DNA from: Silene conica
Taxonomy: Eukaryota; Streptophyta; Magnoliopsida; Caryophyllales; Caryophyllaceae
DNA: 64,000 nt
Assembly (NCBI GenBank): GCA_029255685.2
Contig: CM055315.2
Location: 73,933,681-73,997,680, forward strand
Direction: 5' to 3'
In this document: piece after piece, positions 1 through 11,250 of the stretch
How the letters are laid out: each line of letters opens with the position of its first letter
Position numbering within the stretch: the stretch's first letter is position 1
Translations under genes and position numbers: made by a program
The notes under the pieces: model-generated
Seen by the model: only the letters and a program-made list of their open reading frames with translations
What the model was told of the DNA's origin: nothing
Database searches by the model: none

Positions 1-104
1 TCGATTTTTACCTTGCATGCATAAGATCTTGTTTTATTTTTATGACTAAAATAAAACCCATCATATAGGATATGGTAAATTTTTTGGAAATTTGATTTCC
101 TTCA
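1..104 (+). repeat. 3' end of copia-1 left LTR
   Basis: These bases align with 16324-16427, including the shared GCATGCATA, ATGATCTTG-like and AAAATAAAACCC blocks and the terminal TTCTTCA or CCTTCA. By eye about one base in ten differs, suggesting an old insertion. The 5' part of the LTR lies outside the window. Confidence 0.85.
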
Positions 105-106
105 AG

Positions 107-118
107 TGGTATCAAAGC
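107..118 (+). promoter_or_regulatory. Primer binding site of copia-1
   Basis: TGGTATCAAAGC lies two bases after the LTR end. It is one base away from the TGGTATCAGAGC complement of initiator tRNA-Met used by most plant copia elements. Confidence 0.8.
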
Positions 119-643
119 ATTACGGTTGTTGCATGCATAATCGGTTTAATTTTTTCGAGTAAATAAGATTTACGAATAAAAATAGAAATTTGTGTTTTAC
201 AAAGATGAATCACGAAAATATTTTGCATGTTAATATTTCTGGTCCTAAATTTATTTTTTTAGATCATAAATTAAAGGCTATTTAGCATATTACTACCTAA
301 TATGTTGAATTATTCAAATAACACCCTAATAAGTGTAAAAATTTACACGATTACTACCAACATGACGGAAATTGCTAAAAAATGACAGAAATCAGTTTAT
401 TTCATACCTTATTTCAAATCTAAATTAATACCTATATTACCCTTCCTCTCTCTTTCCTCCAATAAAACACAATTCTCTCATTCAATAAAACTCATTTCTA
501 GATTTTAACTCCTCCATTAATCTTCTTCCTTTTTCCTAGTAAATTCATTCACTTTCTAATTTCCCTCCATTTTCATCTCCATAAGTTGGGATAATTATAC
601 ACAAACAGAGATCCAAGGGACTAAACCAAGAAAAATGGAACAA

Positions 644-762
<119 letters not shown>

Positions 763-1139
763 AACTTCAACAAATTAAACTTAATTAATTAATATTAATA
801 TAAACCAGTAAAACAAAAAGAAAAGAGAAGAAAAGAAGCATACATGGCGTAAGTCAATGGTGCGATGATCAATCTGATGAAATTAATTAATGAATTTAAT
901 TAATTAGGTGTGATTGAGAAAGTTGGGAGGGAGCAAAGGAGGAAGGGATATTAAGAGAGGGGTAAAATCGTCATTAAACGTATTCTGAACATTTAAAACT
1001 AACATAAGTTCGATTTCCGTTAAAAAGATAGCAAACTGATTAATGTTGTGTGATTTTAGGTAGTAAGTTGCAAAATTAATTATATTAGGTAGTAATATAC
1101 AATTTTTTGAACTTATTAGGTAGTAGTTTGTCATATTTC

Positions 1140-2387
1140 TGTTGGGAAATGTGTCCTCAACAATAGTGCGATCACATAATTAAATATCATGACGAGAATG
1201 CGCAAGGGATGATACGAAATTATATTAGTCAACTGACCAACATTAATCGGTAATGATTGGCTAGCTAGAGTTTGAGATTGTTGTCGTATGACGGTGGTGG
1301 TCAGTTGATCCCTTTAGGTCACACCTATAGGACAATTCCCTTAATTGATAAAATGATCAAATGTATATTGATACGAGTTGATCATATTCCTTAAACTCAT
1401 ATATCGAGAAATCAGAGGTTAAATCTTATTGTAAGATTTATGTTTATAATTGAAACGTGTCAATTATCAAACATTAAACGATATTTTTGAAATGTCGTAA
1501 TTAGAATGAATCGGGTTGTATATTATTACAATTGTTGTAAATCGTATTGACGATTAATGATAATAACCATTTCATATTAAAGTAATTTCGAATTACTTGT
1601 CAAATTATTAAATATGATTTATTTAATTTACAAATGATATTTATTTGATAAATATGCATTTTAAATTAAAATCAATTATTACTTATTTTAATGTGACACT
1701 TTAGATGTTACATATGTACAATTATATAAAATGACATAATGTAAAATGGATGTCCATTTTATCAATAAAATGTGACGGTTTGGGGAGGGTTTAAGGAGTG
1801 TTTAAAAAGCATCTTAAATACCCTATTAACCTAATGATTGTAGTATGCCTTGAGAATACTTCCTATGGCCACCCTAATTGCATGGGAAAGGGGAAGTGTT
1901 CCCCCTTGTGGCTCCCTATGTTCGGCCGTCCCAAACCCAAGACCACCATAATAAAAGTTGTGATCTTATTAACAATTCATTCTAATCAAAATTCTTTAGC
2001 AAAATTTCTAGAGAGAAAAAGTTGTTAAAAACCTCTAAAAATATTACAAGATAATATTTACTAAAGCCTATAATATTTGTATTATTAGTTTTAGTAGTTC
2101 TAATTAGTAATTAGAACTTAGTTTAAGGAAACCGTTTCTAAAACCCTAGCTTGTGATAGTCTCGGTTTTAAGGGGTGTCTTGGGTGCATCTTGGAGGAGA
2201 TATCCTACTTGGGTATTAAGCTTGGAGGATCATCCGTGCCTTATTGTCGAAATAAGTGAGATTTCGATTCCTTGTTCCGCTTTATTATTAGCATGCATAA
2301 GATCTAAAATACATATAATTAAAATGTTAATTATCAACTTATTTTAGTATGACTAAATATTAGGTTTTGAGATATTTAAACCTAACA
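1140..2387 (+). mobile_element. Solo LTR, copia type, TSD ATTTC
   Basis: The 1248-bp unit begins TGTTGGGAAATGTG and ends CCTAACA. It is flanked on both sides by the perfect 5-bp duplication ATTTC (1135-1139 and 2388-2392), so it is a solo LTR left by recombination. It is a close relative of the solo LTR at 24465-25721 and more distantly of the copia-1 LTRs. Shared blocks include the opening GTGTCCTCAACAATAG and the closing TAGTATGACTAA. A short open frame inside it is not a gene. Confidence 0.9.
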
Positions 2388-2402
2388 ATTTCCTAAATAA
2401 AG

Positions 2403-3085
2403 CATTTTTACGATTAAGATGACTTTATTATAGGAAAAATAGTTAAAATTACTTTCTGGCCGAGATTTTAGTATATTCTCACATGCATATTTTCGTAAAA
2501 TATTTATAAGATAAAGCTTAATAATTGATTTTAGTATATTCTCACAGTCATAAAAGTGGTTTTCAACTTTGGGCAGTGTTTTTCTGTCTATTTCAGATTC
2601 TAAAAGTGTTTTAGAAAGTCTAAAAATATTATTAGTATTTTATTGCATATTTTAAAAGTGAATTTTTAATTTACGACTTAAAAATGCGTGTTTTACGATT
2701 TATTCGAGAAATAAATTGATAATTTTTGTAACACTAATAATTATTAGGAATATTCAAATTTTAAATTTTGAATATTTCGAAATTTTTATGACTCATTTGG
2801 ATTTTTATATTATTTTTCCCGTAAATACGAGCAATTCTGAGCAATATATATTAAATCAAGTTTAATCATGATCAAACTTGGTGTGACTAAGTTTTGATGG
2901 CTAAAAGGTATTAGGAGGATTAACTTGGACATAAATGTGATTTATATAATTTATAGTGATTTTTAAAAGTTATTATCACGCAAATCCATAAAAACCGCAA
3001 CCAAATATACGATATTTGCTCCCAAGGCGATTTGGCTTAAAATTTGGCATTTGAATACATATTTTAATGCTGCATCATATATTTA
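2403..3085 (+). other. Copia-1 untranslated leader, first part
   Basis: This continues the leader of copia-1 after the MITE. It is AT-rich, has no open frame of note, and contains two copies of TTTTAGTATATTCTCACA (about 2467 and 2531) some 64 bp apart. Nothing else is seen. Confidence 0.5.
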
Positions 3086-5365
3086 TCTAATGCAGAAGTC
3101 AAGCTGCTGACGTGGCATCACATAAAACAAGCTCCGTCTTACGTGGCGCGATTTAAAGCCTACTAACATATTACTAAACTGATTGTGCAATAAAATTTTT
3201 AAAATCCGTCAAACATGGTCAATATCCATGAATCGTGCACAAAATAAAATTCCTAAACTGAAAAGAATAATAATAATAACCTAAAGATTTGATTGAAATT
3301 AATTTCCAAAACAATTTTTTTAAAATCCGTGAATCATGTTCAATAAATTTCCTAAACTGAAAAAAATAATAATAATAACCTAAAGATTTGATTGAAATTA
3401 ATTTCCAAAACAAAATTTTTGAAATCCGTGAATCATGGTCAATAAACTAAACTGAAAAGAATAACAATAATTTTGTGAATCATGGTAAATTCCGTGAATC
3501 ACGTTAATTTTGTTTAAATTTCTTAAATTGAAAAGAATCATAATCATAATAATAACTGAAAGATATGATGCACAATTAATTTTCTAAACAAAAGTTCAAG
3601 ATTCCGTGAATCCATGAATTATGCACAATTAATGGACCTAATCTGAAAAGAATAATAGCTGAATGATTTTAAATATGGATAGATTATGGTTTGAAATTAA
3701 TTTACTAAACTAAATCCTAATGTGAAACAATAAGTAAATTTACTTATACAATTATACAATTAATTAATAATTAATAATTAATTTCCTAATTATACAAATG
3801 ATTTCCTAAACATATTAAATAATAACTCCCGTGCAAAATTTCCAAAACTGAAGCCGTGCAGATCTTTCAAACCTGTGAAATTCACGGGTCTGTTTTTTCA
3901 ATTTTAGATGAATATAGTTAATCATATTGGATATAAACAAATTAATTATTTACGGTGGTCTGTTTTTACCTTTAGATAAATACCGTAATTAATAATATCA
4001 AAGCTGATTAATTATATACGTATAAATAAATTTCGAATTATTTATGATACATGTCGGTATGACGACATACATGAGCTATCATATAGTTGTTCATTAAGAT
4101 GATCGAGACTTACAGTAGAATTAGTATACTTCTAATTACCCATTACAACATTTTTAAAATATGTAACCCATATATAATATAAAGTTGTATATTACATATC
4201 GTACAACAAAAGCAAAACGTAAATAATATGATGAGACGTGAGTAGTAAATGTATAGTTGGGTTAAAAAACGTATTTTTGATTATATTTACTAAAGATGTT
4301 CATATAGTAAATAACAGTTATTGCGTGCGACGTCTTACACGAAAATATTCCAAATTTATTAAATGACCACTCATTTACTATATTAAATAAATATTCTGCA
4401 GTTGTTAAAATGTTTCTCATTCACGTGAATAGTCGTCTTACATTAAATCGAAAATATAGTCTAATATATTACGACGCTCACATTAGTGATATACCGAGGA
4501 AGAGTAATTATTCCGACCCATATTTAATAAAGATTAAACCATAAAAAAAATCTATATCGCGCAAAGCTCCAGACCACGATTCCCATTACCTGGAAACCAA
4601 TTTACAATCAAATATTTGTTGTTGCATTAGCCACTTAATTTAGGTTGTACCCAAATATAGTTAAAATATGTAATATTGCAAAATCTTGACTATTATTTGA
4701 CTTTTTTCCTAAACTAAAGGAATTTCTGATTTTCTGCAGTAAGGAATATTATGGAATATTGCAATCTTGACTATTAGTTGCAATCGTGTGAGATTGTATA
4801 ATTGGGGGTTTTGAAAGGGGGCGGGGAAGGTGAGTGACGAGATGAACATAGAATAGTAAATGAATTTGAGTTTATGTGATGAAAATGAAAATCTCAGATA
4901 AATAACAAATGATGATGATGATGGTTTCTATTTGGTGGGCAATGATGCGCCGACAATGAATATTTAGATGATTAATATTGTTTTTTTCATTTTTTTTGTC
5001 TTTTAACTTATAAATATATAGGTCGGATTAATTTAATCTGATTCGGTTTATATATTAATGTATGCGTCTTAATTTATGCGAGCGCATTTTAGTTTTAATC
5101 TAACGCGATTTTTCACATAACGCTATGTAACTTTTAAACTAAAAGTATTTATATTTATTTAATATTATTAACAATATTAATTTCATATTATTATAGTACT
5201 AAAATAATCAATTTCTTTATCTTTATATTAATTTCATATTTTAAAATTCTAAAATAATTAATTTCTTTATCTTTTAATTATTAACAATAAAATAATTGAT
5301 TTCCTTCTCTTTATATTATTAACTTACTAAAAACAGAGCCGTGAAGTTCACGGGTTACAACCTAG
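3086..5365 (+). mobile_element. Helitron 1, non-autonomous
   Basis: The 3' end is clear: a GC-rich hairpin (CCGTGAAGTTCACGG) at 5339-5354, then ACAAC, then CTAG followed by T. The 5' end is tentatively placed at A|TCTAATGCAG, because the sequence just inside it contains the GACGTGGCATCA type of block common near plant Helitron 5' ends. There is no Rep/helicase coding sequence in the 2.28 kb. A second CTGTGAAATTCACGGG hairpin lies near 3870. The element sits in the copia-1 leader. Confidence 0.65.
3252..3450. repeat. Tandem repeat of about 99 bp in Helitron 1
   Basis: Two near-identical units start at 3252 and 3351. Each contains AATAATAATAACCTAAAG, TTGATTGAAATTAATTTCC and ATCCGTGAATCATG. More diverged copies of the last motif continue to about 3660. 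The similar short open frames on the minus strand arise from the repetition. Confidence 0.85.
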
Positions 5366-6355
5366 TTTTATTTAATATGAATGACATATTTCATTTTATT
5401 TTATTTTACGTAATTTTGAATTATGGAATTTACTTAGTATGACCTTAGTTTTAATCGATATTACCCGTAATGTAAGCGAATATCGATTTGGTTTTAATTT
5501 TAATGTGATCTCATATCACCAGCTTGTAATTTAATAGTTTTAACTTTTATTTAGAATAGAATAGTTTGTATTTATTTTATTGTAATCCCTGTGATTCCAA
5601 GAGATGGTGCCATTCGGAAAGGGGTTCCGCCAAGACGGTGTTTTCTTGGGAGCGAGGCACGCATTGAAGTTCAAGGGACCAATAGAGTTGGTTTTCGAAT
5701 TTGTAATAGTTAATTAGATTTTATATTATTAGGAAGGTCATACTAGGGTTTTGTTTTATGATTTGCATTTTTCTTTATATGTTTGCATGCATCGCCAAAT
5801 CGCCAAAACTAAACTTGCATATTTTATTTATCGAGTATAAATCGACCGTGACAGTTAATTATTAAGTTCACCGCTTTAGTTCACTTAAAACATGATAGAT
5901 AATAAATTATCAAGACCTCAATGTTATTAAACAATTGAGCATTGGTTGTACCAAAGATTAGAACCATAGATCCTTGTTACGTTAGGTGCGTGGGTAATAA
6001 GTGTTATTACATCGAAATTTGGGTTAGGGCTCAATGGAAGAGTGGAGAGGTCCGTAAGCCACACGTGTTCCAGAGCCAAGGATATTGAATTAGGTAATTC
6101 TATCAACCGACAGTTCTAATGTAGAACCGATTAAATAGTTAATCCACCAAGTCGTACTAAGGGAAGTGGGAGAGGTTCGTAGGCCACCATGGAAATTAGT
6201 GATGATTTGGGTCTCAGAATCATTTATTAAAGTTGGGTTGAGGTCACTTTATAAATGCTTAAAATCTTGTTTATTTATATTTACGAGTATAAAAACGATA
6301 AGTGATTAATTATTTGATTTTAATTTTTTAGTAACATATTCATTCATCATTCGAA
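5366..6355 (+). other. Copia-1 untranslated leader, second part
   Basis: This AT-rich leader stands between Helitron 1 and the gag start. It contains two related stretches (GAGAGGTCCGTAAGCCAC at about 6043 and GAGAGGTTCGTAGGCCAC at about 6170). No coding region is seen. Confidence 0.5.
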
Positions 6356-7215
6356 ATGTCGACTTCCATAAACACCAATGCAAACTCCGCAACAAACGTT
6401 CCTTGGCTAAGATCCTTCATGGATTGTTGTAAACTGGAGCAGAATGGGTCAAATTTTGCCGATTGGCACGCCCAATTAAGATTGGCCACCCAAGGTGACG
6501 ATAAGACTCGTTACCTTATTGAACCATCACCCGCCACTCCCACCGAAACTTCGACCGCCGCCGTTAGGAGGACCTACAATTCCTACCAAAAGGAATTCGC
6601 GGCTATCAAAAATGTTTTGATTTTCTCGATGGAGCCGGAACTCCAAAGAAGTGCCAGAAAGATTGGCACGGCGTATGAGATTTACGCAAAGCTAGTGACT
6701 ATGTTCTCGAAGACTTCGAGAATAGTGAGGCGGCATGCGCTTTCTTTGATCTTAACTTTAAGGATTGGCAAAAGGTTAGACCTCATGTGCTCAAGTTGGT
6801 TGAGCATGTTGAGACTCAAAGATTTCATCAAGTCGAAATCCCAAAGGAGCTCGTGATTGATAGAATCCCCTTCATTCCTTATCCAAAGTAAAAGCATTTG
6901 TCCAATTCATGGTGAATTTCAATATGCAAAACTTGGATGTGTCACTTGATGTGTTGCACAACATGCTTGTGTAAGCCGAAAGGGCATGGGGCTAAATGTT
7001 AGACCAAATGGCGTGCTCAATGTAAATGAAAAGAGAAAAGGGTAATTCAAAAAAGGAGGCAAGAAAGGCTTGAAAAAGCAAGCTCCTATGAAGAGCAAGA
7101 AGGTGGTTTCGGAGGCAAGTACTTCGAAAACCAAAAAAGTCAACCTCTGATGAGGTCAAATGTTATTATTGTAATGGCTCGGGGTATTGGAAAAGAAATT
7201 GTTTCAAGTACCTTC
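6356..7215 (+). pseudogene. Copia-1 gag remnant
   Basis: The open stretch starting at 6356 encodes about 166 residues of a plant Ty1/copia gag. It has the typical W-x-x-S-F-M-D start, the N-G-S-N-F-A-D-W box and the A-I-K-N-V-L-I-F-S-M-E box. Similarity continues in other frames to a zinc-knuckle remnant near 7159-7200, followed by a short protease-like trace. The gene is broken in several places and then cut by Helitron 2. Copia-2 carries a recognisably related gag. Confidence 0.8.
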
Positions 7216-8364
7216 TCGACATAAAAGTTAGAAAGATTGTTCCAGTAGGTATTTAACTAAACCCTTCTTTCATGTTTAATTTATGACATTTGATATATGA
7301 TACAAGTTGTGATGTATGATTTTTTATGGTAACTAGTTTGGGTGCCCGTGAAAATCATGGGTGTTTTTTTGGTTGGTGGCAATTGCATAGGCGAGCTAGT
7401 GTTTTCTAGTGTGTGTGCACATAGGAAAAATAATAAGCGAGGACGAAGATCAATTCAATAATATTATAAGGCAGTAGAAGAATGTTGACTATATTGTCAG
7501 TACGAGACTAAGAAAAATGTCGGTAGTAATAATGTAGTACGATTTTGATGATAAAGGTTTGTATTTATTGTTAATACAAATTAGTTTCAAAATTTGTGTG
7601 AAGGAGACGTTCCCCTTCGTCACTAAAAATTCACAGTTAATAATTAGATTTTTTTGCAACTCAGATGATTTCTAATGTGAAATTTATCAAGCGAACTCAT
7701 AATTGTCATAATTTTTTCTTCATTATCTAAATAGCACTTCTAAATTATTAAGAGGGTTTATTAAGATGGCATAGGGCATGGTGAGCTGAAATGGTATGCA
7801 CATTGAACAAACTTAATACCAATTATTACGTACAAAGAAAGTTCAATGGTAACTCGTATAATTTGTGTATAATTTATTAGAGTAGTTCTAGCGTAATAAC
7901 GTACAAGACTATAAGAAATAAGAGGGCATGGAGAACCCTTTACAATGAAGAAATGCTCACAAGTTTTCATTAAGTATTAAAAGAACTGTTGAGATTTAGT
8001 TCTTTATTCTAATTGGTCTTTGTTTTTTTCTCGGCGTCATCATATTTTATGGTGTTAACTCTTGTGCTTTTGCGCGCTTGTTGACTATACTTCCTTCCAT
8101 CTTGATGTCTTTGTCACCTCTTCTAACCCTGCATTTTTTTAATGCTTTTTTGTTAGAGTTGTGTTTCTGAATGTACATGAGATCTTATTATAGATGTTTC
8201 AATTAGCATTACATGCTTTTTCGCACTTTTACGCTTTTCCTTCTTTTCTGGTGTTTGTGTTGGAAATCCAGCTTTTGTAGGTGGTTGTAGGCCCCCCTCT
8301 TGCTCAAGCATTGCCTGCATATTAAGTCGCATGTCAATATTCTGTTTTTTACTTAAATATTTTT

Positions 8365-8975
8365 TCAAGGGTGTGTGGTTTTCTGTTTTACCTTTTCTTT
8401 GGTTTTGTTGTTCGCGAATTTTCTCTCTTTGTCTTTCTCTGGTGTTTGTGTTTTTTGTAATTTGAGTTCACGTTCAGATCCATATTTGTTCATTCCCAAC
8501 TTGACTTTGAATGTGTGTTGTGTCGCAATACATTGTTGTAATATTTCAAATACCCTCTGTCTCTCCCATTCTCCTACAAGTGATATTTTTAGATTTTTTG
8601 TTTTTTGTTAATATTATGTAGTGGGTCATATATATAGATATGGGTGGTGGTTTAGTTGTACCTGTTCATATATGTCGAGCAACTTGGTGATTGGTTTCCC
8701 AATGACCTTCTCTAATTCTTTATCGAATAGGACCAACTTGGCGGATGCTTCTCCATCTGATATGGTTGTCATAATCCCGTACCTGTTGTTTTCAAATTAT
8801 TTAGTTCTAGTATTCTAATGAAAATTGAAGTTTTTGTTTGTTTACCTTTGTATAGGATATTAGACCAGCTTGTTGCATTGGAAGCATGTTTTGTCCTCTT
8901 GAAGTCCACTCTTACATGTTGTGCAAGACATGTACCTCCACAACATCCGTTCGTATTTCTATTATATTCCCTTTT
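8365..8975 (-). pseudogene. RPA1-like (replication protein A) C-terminal pseudogene in Helitron 2
   Basis: On the minus strand, 8846-8940 reads W-R-Y-M-S-C-T-T-C then C-F-Q-C, the zinc-ribbon of the replication factor A C-terminal domain. Spliced to it across a short intron (8783-8845, GT-AG) is an exon at 8662-8782 with T-I-S-D-G-E-A-S-A-K-L-V-L-F-D, the usual OB-fold strand of that domain. A further exon at 8365-8573 has T-F-K-V-K-L-G-M-N. An in-frame stop after the second cysteine pair and a frame change just before W-R-Y show it is inactive. Plant Helitrons are known to carry RPA-like genes that bind single-stranded DNA. Whether this copy is the Helitron's own gene or a captured host gene is open. 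Confidence 0.7.
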
Positions 8976-10240
8976 GCAAATAAACATCTGCTTCTGCTTG
9001 GCATTTGAGAATTTACATGAAACTAAATACCCTTGAATAAAGAAACACGTCGATTTTCAAAAAAAGTATTTAAAATCTAGTATTGTAAACAATGTATTTT
9101 CCGTAATACTTTTCAGCAGAAACCATGGTTCACCATCATTTCAATTATTCACTTAGGTACATGTTAGGTTGATCACTGAACCTAACCACTATTTCCTGAT
9201 TAAGGCAATGTAACATTCTAAGGCATCAAAATGCTCAGGATCAACAAATAAGGATCACTTAATCAATTCATGAAACAAAACTCGATTTTGAACACATAAT
9301 CTTATGATGATGATGATGATGTATATATTGACCAACTTAAAAAAGCTAAAATCCCAACATTTTGTTCATAAAGATAATTCCTAGCTACTAGTAATCGTTA
9401 AATCAAAACCCAGTTCAAATATTTGAAATCATACAAAATTCACAAAACATTCATTCTCCTTTCATTTGATTTGTATATCACAAAATCTACCACATACAAT
9501 AACAGAACTATCCTAGAAAAAATAACCCATAGAAATAGAAGACTACAAATAAAGATGTGTCCTGCAAATACTTCACAGTTCACACGCAAAAAAAGATGAT
9601 ACCACAACACTATAGTTCCGACGAGCCAAGATTCGAAGTCTAAAGGGTTTACACATACTCTCTTTGTCCCAACCATTTTTAGCGATGGATAAAATAACCT
9701 CACAAAAAGGTAAACATATGATAGAAATGGACGAAATAAAATGAAAATTTCAGTTTGAAACACAAGATTCAAATTTCGATAACCAACCTATATTACTTCA
9801 CATCATTCCACGTAAGAGTTCAAAGATGCAAACTGCGTTTTTTCGAACATTGTTCGAGCAATACTAACACTAAAATATTATAAGCACGTTACTCTTTGGT
9901 ACCGAATTATGATTCAAAAGCGCAAAATAAATCACTATAGTAGTTCTTCTTTCTATGGTAAAGTACCTCTCTGGACATGTCTTGGACGAAATTTTCGACT
10001 TAAGTGATGTGAAAACGGCCTCTTTCTGTTGATAACACAGGGTTAAAGCTACATAAATCCAACCTCTTAGACCGCAATAGAGGGAATAAAATAAAAATTC
10101 CAATTTGAAATACAAAATTTATTCAACTTATATTACTTCACACCATTCCGGTTAGAAATTCTTAAGATACAAACGATTTTTCTCAAACATTTTCCAAAAA
10201 TTACAATCGCTTAATTATTAATGGCTCATTACTCTTCTAT

Positions 10241-11250
10241 TGTTAAGATTATATGGAGAGAATTATATTTGGAATAATTGTATTATTGATAGTTTTGGTT
10301 TACATCATATATGAGGAGGTATTTATAATACCTTACCTCTTGATTAAACCTAATCCCTAGTTTAACAAACCCTAATGATAGCCGGCCTAATGGGCCTGAT
10401 TATCTGACATCCTAATACCCTCCCGCAATCATAAAGGCAGTCTTACAAACTTTACGATTGGAGAATTACAAAAAAAATCATAATCAATAGCAAAAAAAAT
10501 AGTCTTCATCTCGATTTCTTTAAACTTCTCATCTTCACAAGGTGGTAAGGGTTGCGTATGGGACTCGCCAGACAAATTTCATGCGTAACTCGCCAGTCAA
10601 TTTTCGTGCGTATTGGACTCGCCAGACAATTTTTAGTGCGTAACTCGCCAGTTTTTTTCAGTGCGTATTGGTCTCGCCAGACAATTTTCTTGCGTAACTC
10701 GCCAGTAAATTTTGGATGCCACCTTGATTAAACGAAATAGTTTTCATTTTTGAAATATAGACTAATTTTTCTTTCTAAATTTAAGAATATTTTATTTGTG
10801 CTAAAAACAATAGAAAAAAAAAGAATCGAACGAATGACGAATCATTACCATACCATCAATTCATCATTATAACCCTTCAATCATGGCAGAACATTGACAT
10901 ACTCCATATTCAACTACTACATAATTTTTTTTTTCTTTCTTTTCTCGCATGAATTAATTTCTTAAGTCATTTTTTTTTATGAACTCCCACCGGTGGGTGT
11001 AATTTTCCGGTCACCCACCGGTAAGAATGCGGAAGCGGTTTTTAGAGACCTCAAGAAAGAGGCTCTGATACCATGTTAAGATTATATGGAGAGAATTGTA
11101 TTTGGAATAATTGTATTATTGATAGTTCCGGTTTACATCATATATGAGGAGGTATTTATAATACCTTACCTCTTGATTAAACCTAATCCCTAGGTTAACA
11201 AACCCTAATGATAGCCGGCCTAATGGGCCTGATTATCTAACATCCTAATA
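10241..11250 (-). mobile_element. TRIM-type LTR element, complete ends, TSD TCTAT
   Basis: Two 177-bp direct repeats (10241-10417 and 11074-11250), differing at about five positions, flank a 656-bp centre. TCTAT is duplicated at 10236-10240 and 11251-11255. Orientation is minus: the PBS complement GCTCTGATACCA lies at 11062-11073 beside the right repeat, and a purine tract (GCGGGAGGG on the minus strand) lies beside the left repeat. There is no gag or pol, so it depends on other elements. It is nested in Helitron 2. Confidence 0.85.
10555..10715. repeat. CTCGCCAG tandem repeat inside the TRIM
   Basis: CTCGCCAG occurs six times at about 25-34 bp spacing, alternating GTGCGTAACTCGCCAG with GTATTGGACTCGCCAG-like forms. 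It does not form a long open frame. Its role is unknown. Confidence 0.85.

Noticed and set aside
1798-2347. Short plus-strand open frames near 1.8-2.3 kb
   Set aside because: They lie inside a solo LTR with a perfect target duplication and have no match in the related LTR at 24465.
6682-7143. Minus-strand open frames opposite the copia-1 gag
   Set aside because: They are shadows of the gag reading frame on the plus strand.
9440-9772. 110-codon minus-strand open frame in Helitron 2
   Set aside because: Hydrophobic and without recognisable motifs. It may overlap decayed cargo exons, but I cannot support a product.
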